NCBI GenBank assembly: GCA_934432725.1
Contig: CAKRZE010000013.1
Location: 1-64,000, forward strand
Direction of reading: 5' to 3'
DNA length: 64,000 bases
DNA from: an uncultured Eubacteriales bacterium
Lineage (GTDB): Bacteria; Bacillota; Clostridia; Oscillospirales; CAG-272
Shown here piece after piece: positions 9,247-18,731 of the stretch. Numbering within the stretch: position 1 is the stretch's first letter; each line of letters begins with the position of its first letter. The notes below the pieces were generated by a model. That model saw nothing but the letters and a program-made list of their open reading frames with translations. It had not been told where the DNA came from and did no database searches. The position numbers and the translations under genes are program-made.

Positions 9247-10386
9247 ATGACCTGCGCAGGAATTATTTTTTCCAATCTGCATGACAGAAATGTGGCAGAG
9301 CTGACCAAGGTGCGCACGATGGCATCCGTACCGTTTGCGGGCGGGTATCGGCTGATCGACTTTCCGCTTTCCAATATGATTCACGCGGGAATCCGGAATA
9401 TCAGCGTGATCGCGCATGACAACTATCATTCTCTGATGGAGCATATCGGCTCCGGCAAGGACTGGGACCTTGCGCGGCATACAGGAGGAATCCGCATTCT
9501 GCCTCCCTATGCGACGGCATATGCAAGCCCGTGCACGGGACTCTATACCACAAGGCTGGAGGCGCTGAAGGGAATTGTGCAGACGGTGCTTGACATGACA
9601 GAGGAGCAGGTGGTGCTGTCCGACTGCGATGTGATTTCCAATATTGATCTCGGCAGGATGCTGCGGGAGCATGAGGCATGCGATGCCGATGTGACCATGC
9701 TCGTCAAGCAGATTTGCCTCCCGGAGGCAGACGGAAGAGGCTGTGTCTACGTCCTTCCGGAGTCGGATGAAAACGGCTGTGTGACGGACATCTATGACAG
9801 CTCCGCCAATATCCGGGGCTATCACGATGTATGCATGAATATCTGGATCATAAAAAGGAAGATCCTGACAGAGGCGATACTGGATGCAATCGCCCATGAA
9901 TTCAGCAGCTTTCAGCGGGATGTGATTCTCCGAAATCTGAACCGGTGGAACATCCGGATCAGCCGGTGGGACGGATATTATGCGTGCATCGGCTCAATGG
10001 CGGATTATTTTGAAAGATCCATGGCGATTGCGTCCAAGCGTTCGGAACGGGAGGCATTGTTCCGTATTCCGGGGCGTCCGGTTTATACGAAGATGTGCAA
10101 TTTTGCTCCGACCTATTACGGGGACAGTGCAGAGGTCAGCGATTCTCTGATTGCCGACGGCTGTGTGATAAACGGAACGGTTGAAAACTCGGTGCTTTTT
10201 CCGGGTGTCAGGATCGGTTCCCATACCTCCGTGCGGAATTCCATCCTGTTTCAGGACAGCATTACGGGAGAGAATGTTCAGCTGAACTGCGTGGTTGCCG
10301 ATAAAAAATCGATTATCCGGGACAACTGCCGGCTGGCTGGACACGAAAAGCTTCCGTTTTATATCGGAAAGGGCATGATGCTATGA
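9247..10386 (+). CDS. glgD: GlgD, non-catalytic ADP-glucose pyrophosphorylase subunit
   Basis: 379-residue GlgC paralogue. The glycine-rich nucleotide-binding loop of GlgC is missing (the protein opens AGIIFSNLHDRNVAELT), while the later PFAGGYRLIDFPLSNM segment and C-terminal beta-helix remain. This is the pattern of the Firmicutes GlgD subunit, which forms a mixed complex with GlgC and modulates it. It starts immediately after the glgC stop, inside the same operon, and its last codons overlap the glgA start (ATGA). Confidence 0.92.
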   Translation: MTCAGIIFSNLHDRNVAELTKVRTMASVPFAGGYRLIDFPLSNMIHAGIRNISVIAHDNYHSLMEHIGSGKDWDLARHTGGIRILPPYATAYASPCTGLYTTRLEALKGIVQTVLDMTEEQVVLSDCDVISNIDLGRMLREHEACDADVTMLVKQICLPEADGRGCVYVLPESDENGCVTDIYDSSANIRGYHDVCMNIWIIKRKILTEAILDAIAHEFSSFQRDVILRNLNRWNIRISRWDGYYACIGSMADYFERSMAIASKRSEREALFRIPGRPVYTKMCNFAPTYYGDSAEVSDSLIADGCVINGTVENSVLFPGVRIGSHTSVRNSILFQDSITGENVQLNCVVADKKSIIRDNCRLAGHEKLPFYIGKGMML

Positions 10387-11804
10387 AGATTCTGCTGGTC
10401 GCGGGAGAGCTGTATCCGTATGCGGCGGTGTCCGGGTTGGGGGAGGAGCTTTGGCAGTATGCCTCGGCTCTTGCCGCACGCGGACATGAGGTGAGGGCGA
10501 TCCTTCCGATGTACGATGCGCAGGACCGGAGCTCCCTCCGGTTTGCGGGAGGCTTTCATATGTCCTTTGCCGGAAAAAATCCGTACTGCGGAATATATAC
10601 GGCAACGGAAAACCGTATGACCGTTTACCTGATCGAGAGCAGCTTTTATTTCAACCGGATGTTTTACTGCGATTCTCATGATGACGGAGAACGGTATGCG
10701 TTTTTTTGCCGGGCGGCGCTGGCAATACTTCCGGTTGTCGGATTCCGTCCCGATGTTCTGCATGCGCACGACTGGCAGGCTGCCCTGTGTGTCGTTTATC
10801 TGAAAAGATATTTGCAGGGAGATCCTTTTTACCGGGATATCTCGGCGGTATACACCGTTCACAGGATCGCTTTTCAGGGAATCTTCGACGGAAATAAGCT
10901 GTCGCTTCTCGGAATTCCGGAGAAGGATGCATGGATCTTCTGCGGCTGCGGAGGTGTGAACCTGACAGCAGGTGCGCTGATCTTGGCGGATGCTTTGACA
11001 ACGGTCAGCGGGCATTATGCAAGGGAGCTGCTCAGTGACAGCGTGTCCTACGGGCTTGGGCGTCTGATGCGGGCAAACTGCGGGAAGCTTTGGGGGATTC
11101 TCTGCGGAATCGATCCGAAGCGCTTTGATCCGGAGAGCGGAATGGGAGGCATTGTGCCGTTTTCAGCGGAGGATTGCCTTGACGGAAAGAGGGAAAACAA
11201 AAAGAGACTGCAAACGCTGTTGGACTGGGAGGCGGACGGAGACGCCGTGCTGCTTTACATCCCCGGACCGCTTTTCTGCGAGAGAGGAATGGATCAGCTT
11301 GCGGAAGCTGCGGTAAAGCTGTTGGGGGACGGCATGCAGCTGATCGTTTCCGGAACAGGGGAGATGCGGTATGCGCATATGTTCATGCAGCTTCAGAGGC
11401 GCTGTCCCAAGCGGATGCAGTATCTTCCGGACTTTCGTCTGTGCAGTGAGCTTCTTCTGTATGCCGCCTCGGACTTTGTGCTGCTTGCCCCGAAGCAGGA
11501 GCCGTGCGGGAGCGCGCAGATGATTGCCTGCCGCTTTGGTGCTGTGCCGATTGTAAGAGCAACCGGCGGACTTGCCGATGCGGTACAGCCGTTCTGCGGG
11601 GAAACCGGCAAGGGGAACGGATATCTTTTTTCGGACTTTCATGCTTCTTCGCTGTATGCAGTCGTAAAAAGCGCCGCTTTGAGAAGGTCGCAGAGAACGG
11701 AGGAGCATAGGACGCTGGTACAAAACGCCATGCAAAGCGATTTTTCGTGGAATCGCTGTGCTGCCGAATATGAGAGGCTTTTCTTAGAGCTGAAGCGGCG
11801 CTGA
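10383..11804 (+). CDS. glgA: Glycogen synthase with altered N-terminal motif
   Basis: 473 residues, GT5 glycogen/starch synthase that adds glucose from ADP-glucose to glycogen. Two Rossmann domains are recognisable, with HAHDWQ at about 120 and the C-terminal EPCGSAQM...TGGLADAV motif near 380-400. Odd point: the usual N-terminal K-T/V-G-G-L-G-D motif reads AVSGLGEE, so the conserved ADP-glucose-contacting lysine is replaced by alanine, and the usual HN of the later TVHN motif is HR. The protein is otherwise full length and in the right operon, so it is either a variant enzyme or a catalytically weak one. It ends 85 bp before a strong terminator. Confidence 0.88.
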   Translation: MKILLVAGELYPYAAVSGLGEELWQYASALAARGHEVRAILPMYDAQDRSSLRFAGGFHMSFAGKNPYCGIYTATENRMTVYLIESSFYFNRMFYCDSHDDGERYAFFCRAALAILPVVGFRPDVLHAHDWQAALCVVYLKRYLQGDPFYRDISAVYTVHRIAFQGIFDGNKLSLLGIPEKDAWIFCGCGGVNLTAGALILADALTTVSGHYARELLSDSVSYGLGRLMRANCGKLWGILCGIDPKRFDPESGMGGIVPFSAEDCLDGKRENKKRLQTLLDWEADGDAVLLYIPGPLFCERGMDQLAEAAVKLLGDGMQLIVSGTGEMRYAHMFMQLQRRCPKRMQYLPDFRLCSELLLYAASDFVLLAPKQEPCGSAQMIACRFGAVPIVRATGGLADAVQPFCGETGKGNGYLFSDFHASSLYAVVKSAALRRSQRTEEHRTLVQNAMQSDFSWNRCAAEYERLFLELKRR

Positions 11805-11888
11805 GGAGACCTTGCGGAGCGGGACGGGCTTTTCGGTGCGTTTGTTCCGGATATCGGCGGAAAGGTCCGGATGTAGCGCTGCAAAAAA

Positions 11889-11940
11889 GAAAAAGACTCA
11901 TACGGCTTGCAAAATGCATAGCCGTGTGGGTCTTTTTGTT
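11889..11940 (+). terminator. Terminator of the glg operon
   Basis: A 17-bp stem (AAAAGACTCATACGGCT paired with AGCCGTGTGGGTCTTTT, one G-U) with a 12-nt loop and T run. It could also serve the minus-strand side. Confidence 0.85.
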
Positions 11941-12047
11941 TCGGAATGCCGGTTTCGGGATAAGGGAGAGCTGCGGCGGGAAAACGGCGCGATCAATGCC
12001 TGCGGGTGCGGGAAGAAGCTCCGGAAGCATCTGCTGCCACAGTCTGT

Positions 12048-13193
12048 TCACCGCTCGCCGCCCGGGGCGGCATTCTGCCTGCGGAAAAACTGATAATAGT
12101 AGCAGCGGATCATGCCGTTATACAGCCGCCGGATTTTATCGGCTTTTCTGCCGTACAGCCGCTGAAAATCCTCATGAGAGGTTAAAATATAGATTTGCCA
12201 TGCATCAAGCGTTTTAAAATGCTTTCCCATGGCGCGATACAGATCCTCTGCCTGCCGTATGCTCAGAAGCCGCTCTCCGTAGGGCGGATTGCATACGATG
12301 GTGCCTCTCCGGTTTTCCGTTGTGACGGTGAGGGCATCCTTCTGAAACACCCGGATGTAGCGGCTCATGCCGGCGCGCTTTACTGTGTCAGAGGCGATCC
12401 GGACGCATTGCGGGTCAATATCGGAAGCGTATGCTTCAAAGGACGGTTCAATGACCTTTGCTTTTGCAGCGTCTCTTGCATCCTGCCACAGCCGGGCGGG
12501 AATCTGGGGGAATGCCTGCGCGGCAAAATCACGGTTGATTCCGGGCGCCGTATGTGTCATTATCAGCGCAGCCTCAATCGCAATGGTTCCGGAGCCGCAG
12601 AACGGATCCCAGAGAAGGACGTCTTCACGCGGACGCGCAAGCCGCACCATGGCGGCGGCGAGCGTTTCGCGGAGCGGAGCCGCAACGCTTTGCGGACGGT
12701 ATCCCCGCTTGTGCAGCGGCATGCCGGTTGTATCGATCATCAAAGAAGCGGTATCCCGCAGCAGAAAAAACTCCACCTGATAGGTAACATCGGACTCTTC
12801 AAAGTGCAGAATGCCATACTGATCGGAAAGGCGGTCTACGATCGCTTTTTTTACGATCCTCTGGCAGTCCGGGATGCTGAACAGCCTGCTTTTGACCGAA
12901 TGCCCCTTTACCGGGAATGCGTCCGGCTGGGCAATCCAGTCTTCCCATGGGAGCGCCCTGACGCCCTCATACAAATCCGTAAAGGTTTCGGCACGGAAGG
13001 ACCCAAGCTCAATCAGGACCCGCTCGGCAAAGCGAAGCTCTATATTCATTCTCGGAATTTCGGAAAGAGGTGCGCGGAATATGACGCGGCCGTCAACGGT
13101 TTGCAGACGTGTGTATCCGAGTGCGTCTATTTCTTCGCCCAGCAGCTTTTCAAGCCCGAATAAGCACGGGGCAACAAATGTACAGATTTCCAA
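12048..13193 (-). CDS. THUMP-domain RNA methyltransferase (YpsC/RlmL-N type)
   Basis: 381 residues, the normal length of this class I SAM-dependent RNA methyltransferase family, whose members modify guanosine in 23S rRNA. An N-terminal THUMP region (about 50-160) is followed by the methyltransferase fold with the SAM loop DPFCGSGTIAIE (about 195) and the catalytic NPPYGERL (about 305). Start chosen at TTG 13193, with GGAG 6 nt upstream, giving the family's typical N terminus (EICTFVAPCLFGLEKLL). The open frame reaching 13358 adds an unlike, Arg-rich stretch and is rejected. Stand-alone gene. Confidence 0.88.
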   Translation of the reverse strand: MEICTFVAPCLFGLEKLLGEEIDALGYTRLQTVDGRVIFRAPLSEIPRMNIELRFAERVLIELGSFRAETFTDLYEGVRALPWEDWIAQPDAFPVKGHSVKSRLFSIPDCQRIVKKAIVDRLSDQYGILHFEESDVTYQVEFFLLRDTASLMIDTTGMPLHKRGYRPQSVAAPLRETLAAAMVRLARPREDVLLWDPFCGSGTIAIEAALIMTHTAPGINRDFAAQAFPQIPARLWQDARDAAKAKVIEPSFEAYASDIDPQCVRIASDTVKRAGMSRYIRVFQKDALTVTTENRRGTIVCNPPYGERLLSIRQAEDLYRAMGKHFKTLDAWQIYILTSHEDFQRLYGRKADKIRRLYNGMIRCYYYQFFRRQNAAPGGER

Positions 13194-13679
13194 GGTAATC
13201 TCCAATCTGATTTGAATTGCTCCGGATCTGGGTCCGGAGGCGGAAATATGCCGATGTGCGGAAGGCGGCACCGGACGAAAAAGGACTTTTCCTGCCCGGC
13301 ATCCGGTTTCTCTGCGGAAATATGCCGATTTTGCGAAATGCCGTCTCCGCTGCGGCACGGTATTGCGTCAAACGCCTTTGCCGGCGATCGGAGGAGCGAT
13401 TTCTCCGTGCGGAAAATGCGGGCGGCGCGGCTGTAACACGGATTTGACGTGGATGAGGTGCGGATAAAACATGAATGTCCCGTAAATGGAAGAAGTTTTT
13501 TGCGCGTCAGGCTTCATTGGATGCCCCAGCCATGTGCAGACACGCTTTTTGGCGCGGCAGTCTGCTGTCTGTACCCGGAACGCGGAAGTGGCTTTCGGAG
13601 TTTGCTTTCACACTTCCGGTGCATGAGCGGCATGTATGGACAGACCTGCTCTCTCAAGCCCGTGCAGGGGCTGTCAGAT
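13194..13679. other. Intergenic region without recognisable gene
   Basis: About 490 GC-rich bases between two minus-strand genes. Frames on both strands are short and lack start signals. No promoter or terminator stands out. Confidence 0.45.
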
Positions 13680-15239
13680 TCAGGCTTCGGAATAGGTGAA
13701 ATACAGGGTGATCAGCGCATAGTCATCCTTTTTGCTGTAAGCGAGCTGCGGCGCCGGAATACGGAGCTCTTCGGCTGCTTCCAAGAGGAGCTTGGACAGG
13801 GCTTTGTCCGTGATCAGGTCGCAAACCGCCTCCCGATAGGGAGAATCGGATGAAAAGCGGAAGCTGAGCATGCTGCGGTGTTCGGAGAGCGCGGCGAAAA
13901 GAAGGGACCCGACGGCGCTTCTGTCATAGCTGTCAAACCACAGACCGTTCCGTCTGAAATAGGTGTCACTGCCGCCGGGGCAGGCGGGAAGCGGGTAGGA
14001 GACGTCCGGTGAATGCGTCAGGAAGATTTCTTCATCCGACATGGCGAAGTACAGATAGCTGATTTTTCCGGTATCCTCTCCGTTTTCGTTTGTCGGGTCG
14101 CCCCAGCAGGCATCCATGTGGTAATAGATTCCGTTCATCCGGAAAACAATCCATGCATGATTGGAGCCGGATGCGGTTCCTGTTACAAGGGTTGCCTCCA
14201 TGCCGGAGGCATGCAATAAGTATTGTGCGGCTTTGGCATAGCCGGTGCAGACGGCATACCTGTCCAGAAGGGCGTTGCAGAGCGTCTGCGAAACCGGCGG
14301 AATCTCCTCCTGCCGCAGGCATTTTTGATAGGTTTCCGTATCATAGCGGGTCTGGCGGATCAGATATTCATAGACGGCAATCGCTTTCTCATATTCGGAG
14401 GCATCGGCGGGGAGAGACTTCAGAAATGCGGCTTTTACTGAGGAAAGCGCGGTCTGATGCGCGGAGATTTCCTCTTCGGTCATAATATATTGGAACGAAA
14501 AAGCCTTTGTTCCGTCCGGAAACGTATAAAGAATGCCCGCCCCGGTGGTCCAGAAGATTTCGGGGTAATCCGCAAGCACTGCGGAGATCAGCTTAGTGAT
14601 TTTATTTTTTGAATATCTTTCCGGGAAAGTGCAGGTGTCCCTTCGGTTTAAAAGCGATTCCAGAATCAGAGTATACTGCTTTCGGTCGGAATCGGAGAGG
14701 GCTTCGTAAGCATAGCGCGGAACGGAGGCTGACAAATCCTCCTCTGACGGAACATAGGGCTGCTCCGCGGGAGCTTCCGTTTCAGGGGCTTTTGTATCGG
14801 AGGAGACTGTTTCGGGCTGCTTTGTGACAGGCGGTGAAATCGTTTCATCGGCTGCCGTGCGCGTTTCGGAAGCTGCAGCACGGTCTGTCTGCGGCTCCGT
14901 TTCCCTTTGTGTGACGGATTCCGGTGCCGTGGAGTTTGCTGCGGACGATGCGGAATGCGCTCCGTCGTCTGTTGCGGGCGGCTGCTCCGTTTCCGTTCCG
15001 GAGCCGCTTTCTTCGGACATGCCTCCTGTTTGCGGAGGGTCCGTATCCGGAGAGGGAGCCGTGATCTCGGCAGCCTCTTTTGTGCCGGTGTCCGGTGGAA
15101 GCACCTGCCAGACAGACGATCTGCGGCAGGCTGTCAGGCAAAGCATAAAAATGAGCGCAAGGCAGAAAACCGCGCCGGGATACGGCGTGTGCACCGGTTT
15201 TTTCGGGAATACAGCACGGAAAGAGGACTTTTGAAGCAT
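13680..15239 (-). CDS. Secreted lipoprotein with transglutaminase-like domain
   Basis: 519 residues. Signal peptide with lipobox LTAC (Cys38), then a Thr/Ser/Glu/Pro-rich linker to about residue 165, then a transglutaminase-like cysteine-peptidase fold. The catalytic triad is visible: Cys in AVCTGYA (331), His in NHAWI (361) and Asp in MDACWGD (376). Such proteins sit on the outer face of the membrane and are thought to act on peptides or the cell wall; the substrate is unknown. ATG 15239 has AAGGAA about 13 nt upstream. Single gene, divergent from the PLP lyase at 15577. Confidence 0.85.
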   Translation of the reverse strand: MLQKSSFRAVFPKKPVHTPYPGAVFCLALIFMLCLTACRRSSVWQVLPPDTGTKEAAEITAPSPDTDPPQTGGMSEESGSGTETEQPPATDDGAHSASSAANSTAPESVTQRETEPQTDRAAASETRTAADETISPPVTKQPETVSSDTKAPETEAPAEQPYVPSEEDLSASVPRYAYEALSDSDRKQYTLILESLLNRRDTCTFPERYSKNKITKLISAVLADYPEIFWTTGAGILYTFPDGTKAFSFQYIMTEEEISAHQTALSSVKAAFLKSLPADASEYEKAIAVYEYLIRQTRYDTETYQKCLRQEEIPPVSQTLCNALLDRYAVCTGYAKAAQYLLHASGMEATLVTGTASGSNHAWIVFRMNGIYYHMDACWGDPTNENGEDTGKISYLYFAMSDEEIFLTHSPDVSYPLPACPGGSDTYFRRNGLWFDSYDRSAVGSLLFAALSEHRSMLSFRFSSDSPYREAVCDLITDKALSKLLLEAAEELRIPAPQLAYSKKDDYALITLYFTYSEA

Positions 15240-15461
15240 TCGGATTTCACCGTTCCTTTTGCATGGAGGTTTTCGGAATCCGGATGGGACGGAAAAGACG
15301 GAAGCACAGCTTCACGGGTCTGTTTACAGGCTGTTCCGGGGCGGCGCTCCCGGACAGACAACGGCTCCGAACCGGATTCCGGATAGAATGCAGACTGTCG
15401 CTCGGTTCGACAGATTATACCTTTTATTTTAGCACGCACTCTCTCAAAAGTCAATGTTTGC

Positions 15462-15490
15462 TTGACAAAGCGGCGGATTTGTTTTATAAT
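15462..15490 (+). promoter_or_regulatory. Sigma-A promoter of the methionine gamma-lyase family gene
   Basis: Exact TTGACA (15462-15467), 17-nt spacer and exact TATAAT (15485-15490), followed by a leader of about 80 nt. Confidence 0.85.
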
Positions 15491-15576
15491 TTTTAACTGT
15501 CGGGGACTGCGGCGCGAAGGGCTTAATCCCGCTTTGCGGCGCATTCCTGCTGAAACTTTGTCTGAAGGGGAATTCT

Positions 15577-16866
15577 TTGCGTATGGATCAGATGCAGAAT
15601 ATGTATGAGAAGCTTGGAATCGGGCGGAAAACAGTTGCGTTCAGCACACAGGTGCTTGATGAGATCCGGGACCGGTTTGATGAAATAGACCGTGTTGCGG
15701 AATATAATCAGTATAAGGTGCTGGCTGCCATGCGGGATAACCGCGTCTGTGCGGCGCATTTTGCCGCAACAACGGGGTACGGTTACGATGACGCGGGACG
15801 GGATACTCTGGAGAAGGTGTATGCATCGTGCTTTCACACGGAGGCTGCGCTGATCCGTCCGCAGATCGTTTGCGGGACGCATGCGCTTGCCATTGCGCTT
15901 TCCGCCAATCTTCTGCCCGGGGACGAGCTTCTTTCTCCGGTCGGAAAGCCGTATGATACGCTGGAGGAGGTCATCGGAATCCGGGAGTCCAGCTGTTCTC
16001 TGAAGGAGTACGGCGTTTCTTACCGGCAGGTGGACCTTTTGCCGGACGGCTCGATCGACTATCCTTCTGTCGCAGCTGCGATCAATGAAAAAACCAAGCT
16101 GGTCACGATCCAGCGCTCAAAGGGGTATCAGACAAGACCTACATTTTCCGTTGCCCAGATCGGAGAGCTGATCGCGTTTGTTAAGAAGATCAAGCCGTCT
16201 CTGATCTGCATGGTGGATAACTGCTACGGAGAGTTCGTGGAGGAGCTTGAGCCGTCGGATGTCGGGGCGGATATGATCGTCGGCTCTCTGATCAAAAATC
16301 CGGGCGGGGGTCTGGCACCGATCGGCGGGTATATTTGCGGCACGGAGGCGTGTGTCAGCCGCTGCTCCTATCGGCTCAGTGCGCCGGGTCTCGGTCAGGA
16401 GGTCGGAGCCAATCTCGGGCTGATGCCGGCATTCTATCAGGGGCTGTTTTTGGCTCCGACCGTGGTGGCTTCCGCTTTGAAGGGTGCGGTTTTCGCGGCT
16501 GCCATGTATGAACACCTCGGATTTCGCGTGATTCCGGGAAGCAGGGAAGACCGGCACGATATCATTCAGGCGGTGGAGCTTGGCTCCCGGGAGGGGATGT
16601 GTGCATTCTGCGAAGGAATTCAGGCGGCTGCGCCCGTTGACAGCTTTGTGACGCCGATCCCGTGGGCGATGCCGGGATATGACAGTGAGGTGATCATGGC
16701 TGCGGGAGCCTTTGTGCAGGGCTCCTCTATAGAGCTGTCGGCGGACGGACCGATCCGACCGCCGTATGCGGTGTATTTCCAAGGCGGACTGACATGGTCT
16801 CACGCAAAGGTGGGTATTATGATGTCGGTTCAGAAGATGCTGGATGCCGGACTGATTACGCTTTGA
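15577..16866 (+). CDS. Methionine gamma-lyase family PLP enzyme (YnbB-like)
   Basis: 429 residues. Belongs to the Met_gamma_lyase family, often labelled 'aluminium resistance protein' (YnbB in B. subtilis). It is a PLP fold-type I enzyme. The probable PLP-binding lysine lies in GSLIKNPGGG (about residue 239), with the upstream CMVDNCYGEF supplying the aspartate that contacts the cofactor. The true substrate of the family is not settled. GAAGGGG is 6 nt before TTG 15577 and 12 nt before ATG 15583; I use the TTG, but the ATG is possible. It has its own strong promoter. Confidence 0.85.
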   Translation: MRMDQMQNMYEKLGIGRKTVAFSTQVLDEIRDRFDEIDRVAEYNQYKVLAAMRDNRVCAAHFAATTGYGYDDAGRDTLEKVYASCFHTEAALIRPQIVCGTHALAIALSANLLPGDELLSPVGKPYDTLEEVIGIRESSCSLKEYGVSYRQVDLLPDGSIDYPSVAAAINEKTKLVTIQRSKGYQTRPTFSVAQIGELIAFVKKIKPSLICMVDNCYGEFVEELEPSDVGADMIVGSLIKNPGGGLAPIGGYICGTEACVSRCSYRLSAPGLGQEVGANLGLMPAFYQGLFLAPTVVASALKGAVFAAAMYEHLGFRVIPGSREDRHDIIQAVELGSREGMCAFCEGIQAAAPVDSFVTPIPWAMPGYDSEVIMAAGAFVQGSSIELSADGPIRPPYAVYFQGGLTWSHAKVGIMMSVQKMLDAGLITL

Positions 16867-17235
16867 CCCTACAGAGAGACGGGGCTGCCGCAACAATGCG
16901 GCAGCCCCGAAAATACGGCGGGGGGCTGCTTTTTGACCGCTCCGGGTTCCGGGAGGACCGGTACGCTTTGGGGGGGACAGGCAGCTGTTCCTCTTACGTC
17001 TGAAAGGACTGCCTGCGAAGGTGTGATGATCCTTTTTTGGGGCTGCATCCGGTCGGTGCATTTTCCTGCCGGGGAGTGAGCTTCTGGCGGGTGAGCTGCT
17101 CCTTTGTGAAACCGGGAGCGGTTTTCCGGCGTTATGCGGGAACAGCACGGGCATTGATGCAGACGGCGGCGGGGGGGACCATCCGGTTGCTTTTTCCCGG
17201 GTGCGGAGCGGCTTGTGGGCGTGCGGAAGAAGGGT
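16867..17235. other. Intergenic region with a GC hairpin
   Basis: A perfect 12-bp hairpin (GGGGCTGCCGCA/TGCGGCAGCCCC, 16881-16908) sits 15 bp after the PLP enzyme. It lacks a T run on either side, so it is only a possible terminator. The rest is G-rich (several runs of seven G) with no recognisable gene. Confidence 0.5.
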
Positions 17236-17928
17236 TCAGAATGCCTGCCGCTGCCGCTTTTTCATTTTTTGCCAGCTGATAAAGCCATAGACATCATTTA
17301 CAAGAAATGCAGAAAAGCAGACGACCACTGAAAGATAGCGCACCTCCGTCATGCTTGCCAACGACCACAGGAGAATCAGGACCGCATCGTTTGCCGCATA
17401 AGCCATGGCAAAAAACGGGCTTCTCCGGAAGGTCAGATAGACCGCCAGAAAGCTGGTTGTGACCGAGACGGTGCCCGGCAGGATATTCGGCGTATGAAAA
17501 AAGCTCAGTATCAAGCAAAACACTGCAGTGACAGCCGCAGTGACAGGCAGCATAAAGCAGAGCTCCGTTTTGCTTATGGAATTGACGCGCACCTCCGATT
17601 TTTTGCCGTTATACGGATTTTTCAGCCATGACACAAGCGCAAAGACTGCCATCGGCATTGTCATTCCGAGATAGGTAAGCATTTCGCCGTAATAGGAAAA
17701 GGCAAAGGATATCATTCCGTAAAGCAGGCTGAACAGGATCATAAGAGCCTGTCCGAGTGGATTTCCCTCGGCATTGAAAATAAGGGAGGTGATGCCGATC
17801 AGGGATGCGGCAAGTGTCATATAGCTTTCTCTGTCAAAAAGGCAAAAGGAAAGGATGATCAGAAGTGCGGAAGCGCACCACAGCATGAGTTCACCCGTGG
17901 AAAAATAGCCGGTTAATTTTTTGAGCAT
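17236..17928 (-). CDS. pnuC: PnuC-family vitamin transporter
   Basis: 230-residue membrane protein with about seven hydrophobic segments and the family hallmark near the C terminus (FLVNDVYGFISWQKM). PnuC proteins take up nicotinamide riboside by facilitated diffusion; close relatives PnuT and PnuX take thiamine or riboflavin, so the vitamin is not certain. ATG 17928 follows AGAGGATCCT; the longer frame from 17994 is not supported. Upstream there is a candidate promoter at 18312-18340 and an inverted repeat at 18093-18130, which imply a long leader. No known riboswitch is recognisable in it. Confidence 0.85.
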   Translation of the reverse strand: MLKKLTGYFSTGELMLWCASALLIILSFCLFDRESYMTLAASLIGITSLIFNAEGNPLGQALMILFSLLYGMISFAFSYYGEMLTYLGMTMPMAVFALVSWLKNPYNGKKSEVRVNSISKTELCFMLPVTAAVTAVFCLILSFFHTPNILPGTVSVTTSFLAVYLTFRRSPFFAMAYAANDAVLILLWSLASMTEVRYLSVVVCFSAFLVNDVYGFISWQKMKKRQRQAF

Positions 17929-18451
17929 AGGATCCTCTGTTCCGCCGCCGGGCGGCATTCTGCAATGAAAATTTTCCGCCTCTGCGGGAAGCATGACTGC
18001 CTGTCTTTTCAGGGAACAACGTGCGTGAAGTCGCCGCGTTCAGATACGATCGAACGGCATTTTGCGCTGATTCCTCAAAAAAACAAGCATCCGTTATACA
18101 CATCTTCTAAGACCTAACGATGTGTAAACGAATGCGTTTCGCATGTTCCACCCGGTGGCAGATAACGTATGGAGGCACGGTGTCCGGGGAGGGAAGCGTG
18201 CCTGCGGGTGTGATTTAACGCCGCGCGGCAGAAAGAACCGAATCGGGGAGAGCGGCACGGGAGGCTTTTCTCCGAAAAGCCGGACGCGGCGGGATTCCTT
18301 ATTACATCGCTATTGTATCACACCGCAGTCTGTTTTGCAATATGCAAAATGGCTGTTTCTTTGCACGAAACGGCGGGACGGCTTATACGCATTGTATACG
18401 GCTGCGGGATATCGCAGATTGCCGTTTTTGCCGCTATATCAGGCGTCTCTA
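17929..18451. other. Leader region upstream of pnuC with inverted repeat
   Basis: No gene. It contains an imperfect inverted repeat, CGTTATACACATC (18093-18105) paired with GATGTGTAAACG (18119-18130), which could be an operator or a leader stem. A minus-strand promoter lies further up. The unit TTATACACA also matches the DnaA-box consensus, but as a single copy it means little. Confidence 0.45.
18312..18340 (-). promoter_or_regulatory. Candidate promoter for pnuC
   Basis: On the minus strand: TTGCAA (18335-18340), 17-nt spacer, TACAAT (18312-18317), giving a leader of about 375 nt before pnuC. Confidence 0.5.
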
Positions 18452-18481
18452 TTGACAAGCTCTTTTTTGGGGTGGTATAAT
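18452..18481 (+). promoter_or_regulatory. Sigma-A promoter of the SIMPL gene
   Basis: Exact TTGACA (18452-18457), 18-nt spacer and exact TATAAT (18476-18481). It faces the gene at 18732, leaving a GC-rich leader of about 245 nt that holds no recognisable gene or riboswitch. Confidence 0.8.
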
Positions 18482-18731
18482 TCGGACAGGGGTATCAGAA
18501 CGCTGACTTTTGGAGACAGAAAACGGAAGACTGCAGCCTCGGACGCAGAATCGGCAGGGCATGCGCGGAATGCGATACGCTATTGCCGGCGGAAGGCTGG
18601 CTGCGGTCCTCGCGGCAGGGACTGCCGGAGCGGAATTGAGATATTCGGAGCCGGCATGAATTTATGCAGATCATATGAAAGAAATCATTGCTGCAAGCTG
18701 CAGAGATGATTTGACACAGGGAGGTAAGCTT

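Noticed and set aside
8167..9897. 576-codon minus-strand frame opposite glgC-glgD
   Set aside because: Shadow frame across two real genes; no start signal or family.
18095..18103. DnaA box (TTATACACA)
   Set aside because: One isolated match with no cluster and no replication gene nearby.
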